Assembly (NCBI RefSeq): GCF_036014195.1
Contig: NZ_CP107918.1
Location: forward strand, 3,658,001-3,722,000
Direction: 5' to 3'
Length of the DNA: 64,000 bases
Source of the DNA: Streptomyces sp. NBC_00442
GTDB lineage: Bacteria; Actinomycetota; Actinomycetes; Streptomycetales; Streptomycetaceae
In this document: positions 37,522-46,403 of the stretch, in pieces
How positions within the stretch are numbered: position 1 is the stretch's first letter
How the letters are laid out: every line of letters starts with the position of its first letter
Translations under genes and position numbers: made by a program
The notes under the pieces: model-generated
What the model was told of the DNA's origin: nothing
What the model saw: the letters and a program-made list of their open reading frames with translations, nothing else
Database searches by the model: none

Positions 37522-38604
37522 ATGGGTTCGGTTCGCGTAGCCATCGTCGGCGTGGGCAACTGCGCCGCCTCGCTGGTGCAGGGCGTCGAGTACTACAAGG
37601 ACGCCGATCCGGCCGCCAAGGTCCCGGGTCTCATGCACGTCCAGTTCGGCGAGTACCACGTCGGTGACGTGGAGTTCGTCGCCGCGTTCGACGTCGACGC
37701 CAAGAAGGTCGGCCTCGACCTCTCGGACGCCATCGGCGCCAGCGAGAACAACACCATCAAGATCTGCGACGTCCCGAACAAGGGCGTCACGGTCCAGCGC
37801 GGCCACACCCTGGACGGTCTCGGCAAGTACTACCGCATGACCATCGAGGAGTCCCCCGAGGCCCCCGTCGATGTGGTCCAGATCCTCAAGGACAAGCAGG
37901 TCGACGTTCTCGTCTGCTACCTGCCGGTCGGCTCCGAGGACGCTGCGAAGTTCTACGCGCAGTGCGCCATCGACGCCAAGGTCGCGTTCGTCAACGCTCT
38001 CCCGGTCTTCATCGCCGGCACCAAGGAGTGGGCGGACAAGTTCACCGAGGCGGGCGTCCCGATCGTCGGCGACGACATCAAGTCGCAGGTCGGCGCCACC
38101 ATCACGCACCGCGTGATGGCCAAGCTGTTCGAGGACCGCGGTGTCCGTCTTGAGCGCACCATGCAGCTCAACGTCGGCGGCAACATGGACTTCAAGAACA
38201 TGCTGGAGCGCGACCGCCTGGAGTCCAAGAAGATCTCCAAGACCCAGGCCGTCACCTCGCAGATCCCCGACCGCGACCTGGGCGAGAAGAACGTCCACAT
38301 CGGCCCGTCGGACTACGTGGCATGGCTGGACGACCGCAAGTGGGCGTACGTGCGCCTCGAGGGCCGCGCCTTCGGCGACGTTCCGCTGAACCTCGAGTAC
38401 AAGCTCGAGGTCTGGGACTCCCCGAACTCCGCGGGTGTCATCATCGACGCCCTGCGTGCCGCGAAGATCGCCAAGGACCGCGGTATCGGCGGCCCGATCC
38501 TGTCGGCGTCGAGCTACTTCATGAAGTCCCCGCCGGTGCAGTACTTCGACGACGAGGCCTACGCCAACGTCGAGAAGTTCATCAAGGGCGAGGTCGAGCG
38601 CTAG
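37522..38604 (+). CDS. ino1: Inositol-3-phosphate synthase
   Basis: A 360-residue NAD-dependent enzyme that isomerises glucose 6-phosphate to myo-inositol 3-phosphate. The product feeds phosphatidylinositol and mycothiol synthesis. The Rossmann motif is [20 protein letters not shown], and the active-site stretches [27 protein letters not shown] and [18 protein letters not shown] are conserved. Length is typical of the short actinobacterial form. In an apparent operon with the PadR gene and ends in a strong terminator. Confidence 0.95.
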   Translation: MGSVRVAIVGVGNCAASLVQGVEYYKDADPAAKVPGLMHVQFGEYHVGDVEFVAAFDVDAKKVGLDLSDAIGASENNTIKICDVPNKGVTVQRGHTLDGLGKYYRMTIEESPEAPVDVVQILKDKQVDVLVCYLPVGSEDAAKFYAQCAIDAKVAFVNALPVFIAGTKEWADKFTEAGVPIVGDDIKSQVGATITHRVMAKLFEDRGVRLERTMQLNVGGNMDFKNMLERDRLESKKISKTQAVTSQIPDRDLGEKNVHIGPSDYVAWLDDRKWAYVRLEGRAFGDVPLNLEYKLEVWDSPNSAGVIIDALRAAKIAKDRGIGGPILSASSYFMKSPPVQYFDDEAYANVEKFIKGEVER

Positions 38605-38625
38605 AGCTCGCGCTTCTGAGGACTG

Positions 38626-38668
38626 CCGAAGGGTCCCTGTGCGCCAGGTGCGCACAGGGACCCTTCGG
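38626..38668 (+). terminator. Strong hairpin terminator after ino1
   Basis: Perfect 19-bp arms (CCGAAGGGTCCCTGTGCGC at 38626-38644 and its complement at 38650-38668) around a 5-base loop, 21 bp after the stop codon. Confidence 0.9.
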
Positions 38669-38687
38669 GTATGTGACGCTTGCTTCC

Positions 38688-39959
38688 ATGCCCGTCGTAC
38701 GTGATCTACGCGTGCTCCTGCGCCTGAAGCACTTCCGGCACCTGCTGGCGGTGCGGCTGCTGTCCCAGGCAGCGGACGGCGTCTACCAGGTAGCCCTCGC
38801 CACGTACGTCGTCTTCTCCCCCGAGAAACAGGCCTCGCCCGGCGCGATCGCCTCCGCCATGGCGGTTCTGCTTCTTCCGTACTCACTCGTCGGGCCCTTC
38901 GCGGGCGTCCTGCTCGACCGCTGGCGCCGACGGCAGGTCTTCCTCTACGGGAACCTGCTGCGCACCGCTCTGGCAGGTTGCACGGCACTGCTCGTCCTCG
39001 GGCACGTTCCCGACTGGCTCTTCTACGCCTCCGCGCTCGCCGTGACGGCCGTCAACCGCTTCGTCCTCGCCGGCCTCTCGGCGTCCTTGCCCCGGGTGGT
39101 CGACGACGAGCGGCTCGTGATGGCCAACTCTCTCTCCCCGACCGCAGGAACGCTGGCCGCCACGGCGGGTGGCGGGCTGGCCTTCGCCCTGCGTCTCGTG
39201 ATCGACGCGGATGCCGCGACCGTCCTCCTGGGCGCGGTCCTCTATCTCTGCGCGTCCCTGGCCTCCCTGCGCCTGCCGGCCGGGCTGCTCGGACCCGACC
39301 CCACGACGGTCCGGCCGGGCCTCGCGGCCGTGCTCCGCTCCACGGCACGCGGACTCACCGACGGCGTGCGGCACCTGAACGAGCGCAGGTCCGCCGCGCG
39401 GGTTCTCACCGCGATGACGCTGATGCGGTTCTGCTACGGCGCGCTGACGGTGATGCTGCTGATGCTCTGCCGGTACGCCTGGGCCAAGGGGCCGGGCGGG
39501 GGGACCGATGGGCTCGCCCTGCTCGGGCTCGCCGTGGGCGTCTCGGGATCGGGCTTCTTCGTAGCGGCCCTGGTCACCCCGTGGGCGGTGACCCGGCTCG
39601 GCCAGTACCAGTGGATCTTGGTGTGCGCCGCGGCCGCCGCGGTACTCGAACCGGCACTCGGCCTGCCGTTCTCCCCTGCCCCCATGATCGCCGCAGCCTT
39701 CGTCCTGGGCCTCGTCACGCAGGGCGCGAAGATCACCACGGACACGGTGATCCAGTCGACGGTGGACGACGCGTTCCGGGGCCGGATCTTCTCGCTCTAC
39801 GACGTGCTGTTCAACATCGCGTTCGTCGGTGCGGCCGCGGTCGCCGCTCTGATGCTCCCCGCGGACGGCCGCTCGGCGTCCCTCGTCCTCACGGTGTCCC
39901 TCATCTATGCGGGGGTGGCCGTACTCATGAGCCGCTTTTCGCTCGCGCGCGTGCCTTGA
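38688..39959 (+). CDS. MFS transporter
   Basis: A 423-residue protein with about 12 helices, of the EntS/macrolide-exporter-like MFS group. It has a GXXXDRxxRR-type loop 2-3 motif in FAGVLLDRWRRRQVFLYGNLLR and ends SLVLTVSLIYAGVAVLMSRFSLARVP. Export of a small molecule is likely; the substrate is unknown. The ATG lies 20 bp beyond the ino1 terminator. No clear ribosome site is visible. Confidence 0.87.
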   Translation: MPVVRDLRVLLRLKHFRHLLAVRLLSQAADGVYQVALATYVVFSPEKQASPGAIASAMAVLLLPYSLVGPFAGVLLDRWRRRQVFLYGNLLRTALAGCTALLVLGHVPDWLFYASALAVTAVNRFVLAGLSASLPRVVDDERLVMANSLSPTAGTLAATAGGGLAFALRLVIDADAATVLLGAVLYLCASLASLRLPAGLLGPDPTTVRPGLAAVLRSTARGLTDGVRHLNERRSAARVLTAMTLMRFCYGALTVMLLMLCRYAWAKGPGGGTDGLALLGLAVGVSGSGFFVAALVTPWAVTRLGQYQWILVCAAAAAVLEPALGLPFSPAPMIAAAFVLGLVTQGAKITTDTVIQSTVDDAFRGRIFSLYDVLFNIAFVGAAAVAALMLPADGRSASLVLTVSLIYAGVAVLMSRFSLARVP

Positions 39960-39987
39960 GGCGCGGGCGGCGATCCAGCCAGGAGTG

Positions 39988-40027
39988 GACGGAGGGCGGT
40001 GTTTCACGTGAAACACCGCCCTCCGTC
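39988..40027. terminator. 40-bp perfect palindrome with parS at its centre, in a convergent gap
   Basis: GACGGAGGGCGGTGTTTCAC (39988-40007) is followed by its exact complement (40008-40027). It is 28 bp after the MFS stop codon and 57 bp from the cca stop codon, placed to terminate both. parS site 11 is its core. Confidence 0.6.
40001..40014. other. parS centromere site 11
   Basis: Perfect GTTTCACGTGAAAC at the centre of the 40-bp palindrome. Confidence 0.95.
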
Positions 40028-40046
40028 ATGGCCCCGGGGCCGTCGT

Positions 40047-40060
40047 GTTTCACGTGAAAC
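40047..40060. other. parS centromere site 12
   Basis: Perfect GTTTCACGTGAAAC with full 16-bp consensus. Confidence 0.95.
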
Positions 40061-40063
40061 ACC

Positions 40064-40077
40064 GTTTCACGTGAAAC
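40064..40077. other. parS centromere site 13
   Basis: Perfect GTTTCACGTGAAAC only 3 bp after site 12, so two ParB dimers would sit side by side. Confidence 0.95.
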
Positions 40078-40083
40078 ACGGCC

Positions 40084-41526
40084 TCAGTCCTGCGCCGCCC
40101 ACCACTCCTTCAGTGCCGCGACCGCCGCGTCGTGCTCCATGGGGCCGTTCTCCAGACGCAGTTCCAGCAGGTGCTTGTAGGCCTGCCCGATCGCGGGGCC
40201 CGGCCCGACGCCCAGGATCTCCATGATCTGGTTGCCGTCCAGATCGGGTCGGATCGAATCCAGCTCCTCCTGCTGCTGAAGCTCCGCGATCCGGTCCTCA
40301 AGGCCGTCGTAGGCCCGTGACAGCGCATTCGCCTTGCGCTTGTTACGTGTGGTGCAGTCCGAGCGGGTGAGCTTGTGCAGCCGGTCGAGGAGCGGTCCCG
40401 CGTCGCGCACGTACCGCCGCACCGCGGAGTCGGTCCACTCGCCCGTGCCGTAGCCGTGGAAGCGCAGATGCAGCTCCACGAGCTGTGACACGTCCTTGAC
40501 CATGTCGTTCGAGTACTTCAGCGCGCTCATCCGCTTCTTGGTCATCTTCGCGCCGACCACCTCGTGGTGGTGGAAGGAGACCCGGCCGTCCGACTCGAAC
40601 CGCCGCGTCCTCGGCTTGCCGATGTCGTGCAGCAGCGCGGCCAGCCGCAGCACCAGATCCGGGCCGTCCTGCTCCAGGTCGATCGCCTGGTCGAGGACGA
40701 TCAGCGAGTGCTCGTAGACGTCCTTGTGCCGGTGGTGTTCGTCACTCTCCAGCCGGAGGGCCGGCAGCTCCGGCAGGACGTGGTCGGCGAGCCCGGTGTC
40801 GACGAGGAGCCGCAGCCCCTTCTTCGGGTGCGCCGCGAGCAGCAGTTTGTTCAGCTCGTCCCGCACCCGCTCCGCGGAGACGATCTCGATGCGTCCCGAC
40901 ATGTCCGTCATGGCCGCGACGACCTCGGGAGCCACCTCGAAGTCCAGCTGGGCGGCGAAACGCGCCGCGCGCATCATCCGGAGCGGGTCGTCGGAGAAGG
41001 ACTCCTCGGGCGTCCCAGGCGTGCGCAGGACCCGCGCGGCCAGGTCTTCGAGACCGCCGTACGGGTCGACGAACTCCTTCTGCGGCAGCGCCACCGCCAT
41101 GGCGTTGACGGTGAAGTCACGGCGCACCAGGTCCTGCTCGATGGAGTCGCCGTAGGACACCTCGGGCTTGCGCGAGGTCCGGTCGTACGCCTCGGAGCGG
41201 TACGTCGTCACCTCGATGAGATAGCCGTCCTTCTGGCAGCCGACCGTGCCGAAGGCGATCCCGACCTCCCAGACCGCGTCCGCCCAGGGCCGCACGATCT
41301 TCAGTACGTCCTCGGGGCGGGCATCGGTGGTGAAGTCCAGGTCGTTGCCGAGCCGCCCGAGCAGCGCGTCCCGGACCGAGCCGCCGACCAGGGCGAGCGA
41401 GAAGCCCGCCTCCTCGAATCGGACGGCGAGATCGTCCGCGACTGGGGAGACTCGAAGCAGTTCGCTCACCGCGCGGCGCTGCACCTGGCTCAGTGCACTG
41501 GGATTGTCTTCGTTGGCGTTCGGCAC
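40084..41526 (-). CDS. cca: CCA tRNA nucleotidyltransferase
   Basis: A 480-residue class II nucleotidyltransferase that builds or repairs the 3' CCA of tRNAs. It has LVGGSVRDALLGR, the catalytic pair in GNDLDFTTDA, RRDFTVNAMAV, and ERVRDELNKLL. A C-terminal HD domain (LAALLHDIGKPRTRR) may add phosphohydrolase activity. From sequence it could also be a poly(A) polymerase relative, but the HD-containing actinobacterial form is usually annotated as CCA enzyme. Start GTG 41526 has a weak ribosome site. Confidence 0.92.
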   Translation of the reverse strand: MPNANEDNPSALSQVQRRAVSELLRVSPVADDLAVRFEEAGFSLALVGGSVRDALLGRLGNDLDFTTDARPEDVLKIVRPWADAVWEVGIAFGTVGCQKDGYLIEVTTYRSEAYDRTSRKPEVSYGDSIEQDLVRRDFTVNAMAVALPQKEFVDPYGGLEDLAARVLRTPGTPEESFSDDPLRMMRAARFAAQLDFEVAPEVVAAMTDMSGRIEIVSAERVRDELNKLLLAAHPKKGLRLLVDTGLADHVLPELPALRLESDEHHRHKDVYEHSLIVLDQAIDLEQDGPDLVLRLAALLHDIGKPRTRRFESDGRVSFHHHEVVGAKMTKKRMSALKYSNDMVKDVSQLVELHLRFHGYGTGEWTDSAVRRYVRDAGPLLDRLHKLTRSDCTTRNKRKANALSRAYDGLEDRIAELQQQEELDSIRPDLDGNQIMEILGVGPGPAIGQAYKHLLELRLENGPMEHDAAVAALKEWWAAQD

Positions 41527-41743
41527 AACAGAAAAGGGTACGTGGCCCGGCCGACCGGGTCGTCCCCCTTTATCGGGGGCCCGGTGAGCACACGGGGGAC
41601 GGACCCCGGTAGTCGTGCCCGCCCGTCGGTACGGCACTCTTCCGATCATGTGGAGCAGACCGCGGCACTTCGCCACAGTCCGCATCGTTACCATGCGTGG
41701 ACGCAGCAACCGAAAGCGACGACATCGAGGGACGGGCGAGCGC

Positions 41744-44062
41744 GTGGCCGAGGCGGCAGTTTCCCAGGGGATGTCCCCCTCTCCTGCCCGCCGGTGGCTG
41801 CGCCGCACGGCGGCGCTGCTCGTCGGCGCCCCGCTGCTCGCCGGCCTGCTGTCCGCCACGGCCGTCTCGCCGGCGCACGCGGCCGGAGAGCCCGCTGCGG
41901 GGCAGGGTGTGCAAGTGTCGCTCGACTCGATGACCCCACAGGCCCCCGTCAAGAGCGACACGCTGACGATCTCCGGAACGGTGACCAACACGGGCAAGCA
42001 GGCCGTCACCGGCGCCCATGTGGGGCTCCGGGTGGGGTCCAAGCTCTCCGGGCGCAGCGCGATCGACGAGACGGCAGGCCACAAGGGCTACGTGCCGGGT
42101 GTCGACGCGGCGGAGCTCGGTGACGGCCCCACGGCCAAGTTCGCAAGGCTGGACGCCGGGATCAGCCAGGACTTCACGCTCTCCGTGCCGGTCTCCAAGC
42201 TGGGCCTCGGCGAGGACGGCGTCTACCCGCTCGGTGTCTCCGTGTCCGGCCAGACCTCCGGCCGCCAGGTCGAACGGGTGCTCGGTATCCAGCGCACCTT
42301 CCTGCCGTGGCAGCCGGAGGCCACCGAGGGCAAGAAGAGCCAGCTCACTTTCCTGTGGCCGCTGATCTCGTCGACCCACCTCACCGCCCAGACGGGTTCG
42401 GACGCCCAGCAGACGCCCGTCTTCGCCGACGACTCCCTGGCGAGGGACATCGGCCCCGGCGGCAGGCTCAACCAGATGGTCTCGCTCGGCAAGCAGCTGC
42501 CCGTGACCTGGGTCATCGACCCCGACCTGCTGGCCACCGTCGACGCGATGACCCGCAACTACAAGATCAAGGTCGGGGACAACCTGGTCAACGGGACCGG
42601 CCAGGACGTGGCCAAGGCGTGGCTGAGCGCTCTCGAGGCCGCCGTCCAGGGCGAGAAGGTCGTCGCGCTGCCCTTCGCCGATCCCGATCTCGCCTCGCTC
42701 GCCCACCACGGCAGGGACGTTCCCGGCTCCCTCGGCCACCTCCAGAGCGCCACCGAGGTCGCGCAGAAGACCATCGACACGATCCTGCACGTGACCCCGT
42801 CGGTCGACTACGCGTGGCCCGTGGACGGCGCCGTCGACCCGTCGATCGTCGACGTGGCCACATCGGCCGGCGCCCACAACGTGATCGCACGCAGCGACAG
42901 TCTGCGGGACTCCCTGCCGTACGCGCCCACAGCGGTCAGACCGATCGGCGGCGGCGCCGGCGCCATCGTGGCCGACGCCGGACTCTCCACGGCGTTCCAG
43001 GGCGATCTGTCCATGGCCGATGCCTCGACCCTCTCCGTGCAGGACTTCCTCGCACAGACCCTCGCGATCACGCAGCAGGACCCCGACAAGCAGCGCAGCA
43101 TCGTGGTCGCCCCCCAGCGCATGCCGTCCGTCAGCCAGGCCCAGACGATGGCCGCCGCGCTGCACGCGCTCGATTCCCAGCGCTGGACCCAGCCGCTCGA
43201 CCTGTCCGCAGCGGCCACGGCCAAGCCCGACCCCGGGGCCACCACGAGGGTGCCCGGCGCGAGCGCGTACCCCGATGCGCTGCGCCGCCAGGAACTGCCG
43301 GCCGACGCCTTCCAGGACATGAAGGACACCCAGGGCACCCTGGAGAGGTTCAAGGTGATCCTGGCCGCGCCCGACCGCGTGGTGACGCCGTTCGGCAACG
43401 CCATCAACCGGGAGATGTCGGCGTCCTGGCGCGGCGACGCGGACAACGCGCAGAAGTACCGGTCCGGGGTCCAGCTCTATCTGGACGGTCTCGCCAACCA
43501 GGTCCATCTGATCCAGAAATCGACCGCGACCATGTCGGGCCGCAGCGCGACCATCGCCGTCACCGTGCAGAACAAGCTGGTGCAGGGCGTCGGCCACCTG
43601 GTGCTGAGGATCCAGCCGAAGAGCCCCACCCGTCTCCAGCTGGGCGAGGACGGCGCCGCGATCGGCGAACAGCCGGTGAAGGTGGACGGAGACCGCAGCC
43701 AGTCGGTCAAGTTCACCGCCATCGCCAACGCCAACGGCCCCGTCCCCGTGACCGCGCGGCTCTACACCGAGGACGGCACGCCGTACGGTGACCCGATGGA
43801 GTTCACCGTCCAGGTCTCCGAGATCACTCCGACGGTGATGCTGGTCATCGCCGGCGGTGTCCTGCTCCTGGTGCTCGCCGGCATCAGGATGTACACCCAC
43901 CGCAAGCGCTCCACGGCGCGCGAGGAGCCCGAGGGCGACGACGGCCCCGGCACGCCGAACGGTTCAGCGGACGCCGATCCCGGGCAGCCGAGTGACCCGA
44001 CACCGGACACCGGTCCGGAAAGCGGGGCCTCACCCGGCCCGGGTGAGAAAGTGGACCATTGA
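41744..44062 (+). CDS. DUF6049-like exported membrane-anchored protein
   Basis: A 772-residue protein. After a twin-arginine-like basic start (SPARRWLRRTAALLVGAPLLAGLLSATAVSPAHAA, signal cleaved after AHA) comes a very large extracytoplasmic region. It begins with an Ig-like strand domain (VQVSLDSMTPQAPVKSDTLTISGTV) and ends with one membrane helix (VMLVIAGGVLLLVLAGI) and a short charged acidic tail. Function unknown. It is placed directly before murJ in the cell-envelope block, 44 bp apart. The GTG at 41744 was chosen from similarity to relatives; the frame stays open 43 codons upstream. Confidence 0.78.
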   Translation: MAEAAVSQGMSPSPARRWLRRTAALLVGAPLLAGLLSATAVSPAHAAGEPAAGQGVQVSLDSMTPQAPVKSDTLTISGTVTNTGKQAVTGAHVGLRVGSKLSGRSAIDETAGHKGYVPGVDAAELGDGPTAKFARLDAGISQDFTLSVPVSKLGLGEDGVYPLGVSVSGQTSGRQVERVLGIQRTFLPWQPEATEGKKSQLTFLWPLISSTHLTAQTGSDAQQTPVFADDSLARDIGPGGRLNQMVSLGKQLPVTWVIDPDLLATVDAMTRNYKIKVGDNLVNGTGQDVAKAWLSALEAAVQGEKVVALPFADPDLASLAHHGRDVPGSLGHLQSATEVAQKTIDTILHVTPSVDYAWPVDGAVDPSIVDVATSAGAHNVIARSDSLRDSLPYAPTAVRPIGGGAGAIVADAGLSTAFQGDLSMADASTLSVQDFLAQTLAITQQDPDKQRSIVVAPQRMPSVSQAQTMAAALHALDSQRWTQPLDLSAAATAKPDPGATTRVPGASAYPDALRRQELPADAFQDMKDTQGTLERFKVILAAPDRVVTPFGNAINREMSASWRGDADNAQKYRSGVQLYLDGLANQVHLIQKSTATMSGRSATIAVTVQNKLVQGVGHLVLRIQPKSPTRLQLGEDGAAIGEQPVKVDGDRSQSVKFTAIANANGPVPVTARLYTEDGTPYGDPMEFTVQVSEITPTVMLVIAGGVLLLVLAGIRMYTHRKRSTAREEPEGDDGPGTPNGSADADPGQPSDPTPDTGPESGASPGPGEKVDH

Positions 44063-44106
44063 GCTATGTCGTGGCCGTCGGCCGGGGACGATGAGGTGGG
44101 GTAACC

Positions 44107-46275
44107 ATGAACGCGCCGTACGACGGTGACCGTGGGCAGGGCACCGGCAGTGGTGCCGCGCCCTCCGGGGGCATGCCCCCGGCACCCGCCCAGCAGGGCC
44201 AGGTCCCGCCACCGCAGTCCGCGCCTGATCCGTACGTCCAGGACGCCTACGCCTACGACCCGTACCGGTCGCAGGATCTGTCCGCCCAGGACCCGGTGAC
44301 CGAGGCGCTCTACGATCGTGCGGCGCACCCGCCGCCGCCCCCGGGCACCTATGCGGAGCAGCCGCCGCTCTATCAGCAGCCGACCGCTCAGCAGTACGCG
44401 CCCGACCCGCGCATCTGGGCGCAGACGCCGCCACCCGAGCCGGAGGGGCCCTCGCGCCATCTGCCTTACGGCGACGACGCCCGGACCACCCAGTTCGTGG
44501 GTCTCGACGACCTGGTCACGCAGGCGGGTGAGGAGCTGCCCGAGCAGGACGCCTTCGCCCATCTCTACCGGGACCAGCAGCAGGCGGGCCCGCCCACGGC
44601 GCCCGCAGGTCCCGAGCCGGTACCCGCGCCGCCCCGCGCGTCGGGCGGCCGTGCCTCCAGCCTGATGAAGTCCAGCGCCGTCATGGCGGCCGGCACCCTG
44701 GTGTCACGGCTCACGGGCTTCGTACGCAGCCTGGTGATCACCGCGGCGCTGGGCGCCGCCCTGCTCGGCGACACGTTCACCATCGCCCTGACCCTGCCGA
44801 CGATGATCTACATCCTCACCGTCGGCGGTGGCCTCAACTCGGTGTTCGTGCCCCAGCTGGTGCGCTCCATGAAGGACGACGAGGACGGCGGTGAGGCCTA
44901 CGCCAACCGCCTTCTGACGCTCGTCATGGTGGCGCTCGGCACCATCGTCGCCCTGGCGGTCATCGGGGCCCCGCTGCTGATCCAGCTGATGTCGCCCACC
45001 ATCGGCAACGACGCGGCCGCCAACAGCGTCGCCGTGACGTTCGCCCGCTACTGCCTGCCCACGATCTTCTTCATGGGCGTGCACGTGGTGATGGGGCAGA
45101 TCCTGAACGCCCGCGGCAAGTTCGGCGCGATGATGTGGACCCCGGTCCTCAACAACATCGTGATGATCTGCACGTTCGGTCTGTTCATCTGGGTCTACGG
45201 CACTTCCGCCGAGTCCCGCATGGGCGTCCAGACCATCCCGCACGACGGCGTCCGGCTGCTCGGCATCGGCACCCTGCTCGGTCTCGTGGTGCAGGCCCTG
45301 GCGATGCTCCCCTACCTTCGCGAGACCGGGTTCCGCTTCCGGCCCCGTTTCGACTGGAAGGGCCACGGGCTCGGCAAGACGGTCAAGCTCGCCAAGTGGA
45401 CCGTCATGTTCGTGCTCGCCAACCAGGCCGGCGTCATCGTCGTCACCCGGCTCGCCACCGCGGCGGGCAAGCAGTCGGGGCGTGACGGCGCAGGCTTCCT
45501 CGCCTACTCCAACGCCCAGCTGATCTGGGGCATGCCGCAGGCCATCATCACCGTCTCGGTCATGGCCGCGCTGCTCCCGCGGATCTCGCGTGCCGCGCAC
45601 GACAACGACCCGGGCGCGGTCCGCGACGACATCTCCCAGGGCCTGCGCAACTCGGCGGTCGCCATCGTGCCGGTCGCGTTCGCGTTCCTGGCGCTCGGCG
45701 TCCCCATGTGCACCCTGCTGTACGCGTCGAGCGGCATCCAGGCCGCCCAGTCCATGGGCTTCATCCTGATGGCGTTCGCGCTCGGCCTGATCCCGTACTC
45801 GGTGCAGTACGTCGTCCTGCGCGGGTTCTACGCGTACGAGGACACCCGCACGCCGTTCTACAACACGGTCATCGTGGCAGCCGTCAACGCCGCGGTCTCG
45901 GCCGCCTGCTACGTCGTGCTGCCCGCCCGGTGGGCGGTCGTCGGGATGGCCGCCGCGTACGGGCTTGCCTACGCCGTGGGTGTCGGAGTGGCGTGGCGCC
46001 GGCTCCGCAACCGGCTGGGCGGCGACCTGGACGGCGCACACGTCCTGCGTACGTACGCCCGTCTGTGCCTCGCCGCGGTTCCGGCCGCGGTGGTGGGCGG
46101 CGCGGTCGGCTTCGGCCTGCTGAAGTTCCTGGGCGAGGGCGCGGGAGGATCGGTCGTGGCCCTGGTCGCCGGTGGCGGCGTACTGATGGGAGTCTTCTTC
46201 GTCGCGGCCAAGCGCATGCGCATCGAAGAGCTCAACGCCATGGTCGGAATGGTGCGCGGGCGGCTCGGCCGCTGA
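44107..46275 (+). CDS. murJ: Lipid II flippase MurJ (MviN)
   Basis: A 722-residue membrane protein. The first 175 residues are a Pro/Gln/Tyr-rich cytosolic extension (QQGQVPPPQSAPDPYVQDAYAYDPY). The 14-helix MOP-family core then begins SSAVMAAGTLVSRLTGFVRSLVITAALG, which is diagnostic of MurJ. It flips lipid II to the outer face for peptidoglycan assembly. In actinobacteria MurJ has a neighbouring or fused pseudokinase, and here that protein follows 128 bp downstream. Ribosome site GAGGTGGGG. Confidence 0.95.
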   Translation: MNAPYDGDRGQGTGSGAAPSGGMPPAPAQQGQVPPPQSAPDPYVQDAYAYDPYRSQDLSAQDPVTEALYDRAAHPPPPPGTYAEQPPLYQQPTAQQYAPDPRIWAQTPPPEPEGPSRHLPYGDDARTTQFVGLDDLVTQAGEELPEQDAFAHLYRDQQQAGPPTAPAGPEPVPAPPRASGGRASSLMKSSAVMAAGTLVSRLTGFVRSLVITAALGAALLGDTFTIALTLPTMIYILTVGGGLNSVFVPQLVRSMKDDEDGGEAYANRLLTLVMVALGTIVALAVIGAPLLIQLMSPTIGNDAAANSVAVTFARYCLPTIFFMGVHVVMGQILNARGKFGAMMWTPVLNNIVMICTFGLFIWVYGTSAESRMGVQTIPHDGVRLLGIGTLLGLVVQALAMLPYLRETGFRFRPRFDWKGHGLGKTVKLAKWTVMFVLANQAGVIVVTRLATAAGKQSGRDGAGFLAYSNAQLIWGMPQAIITVSVMAALLPRISRAAHDNDPGAVRDDISQGLRNSAVAIVPVAFAFLALGVPMCTLLYASSGIQAAQSMGFILMAFALGLIPYSVQYVVLRGFYAYEDTRTPFYNTVIVAAVNAAVSAACYVVLPARWAVVGMAAAYGLAYAVGVGVAWRRLRNRLGGDLDGAHVLRTYARLCLAAVPAAVVGGAVGFGLLKFLGEGAGGSVVALVAGGGVLMGVFFVAAKRMRIEELNAMVGMVRGRLGR

Positions 46276-46403
46276 GACCGGGGCCGGCGCACAACCATCG
46301 TCGGCCACCGCGTGTCGTGCATAGTGCTGGACTGTGGGCACAATTGGCATGACTTTGCATGGCTGGCCTACAGCACGCAACGGATGGGGAGGCAGGAGCG
46401 ACG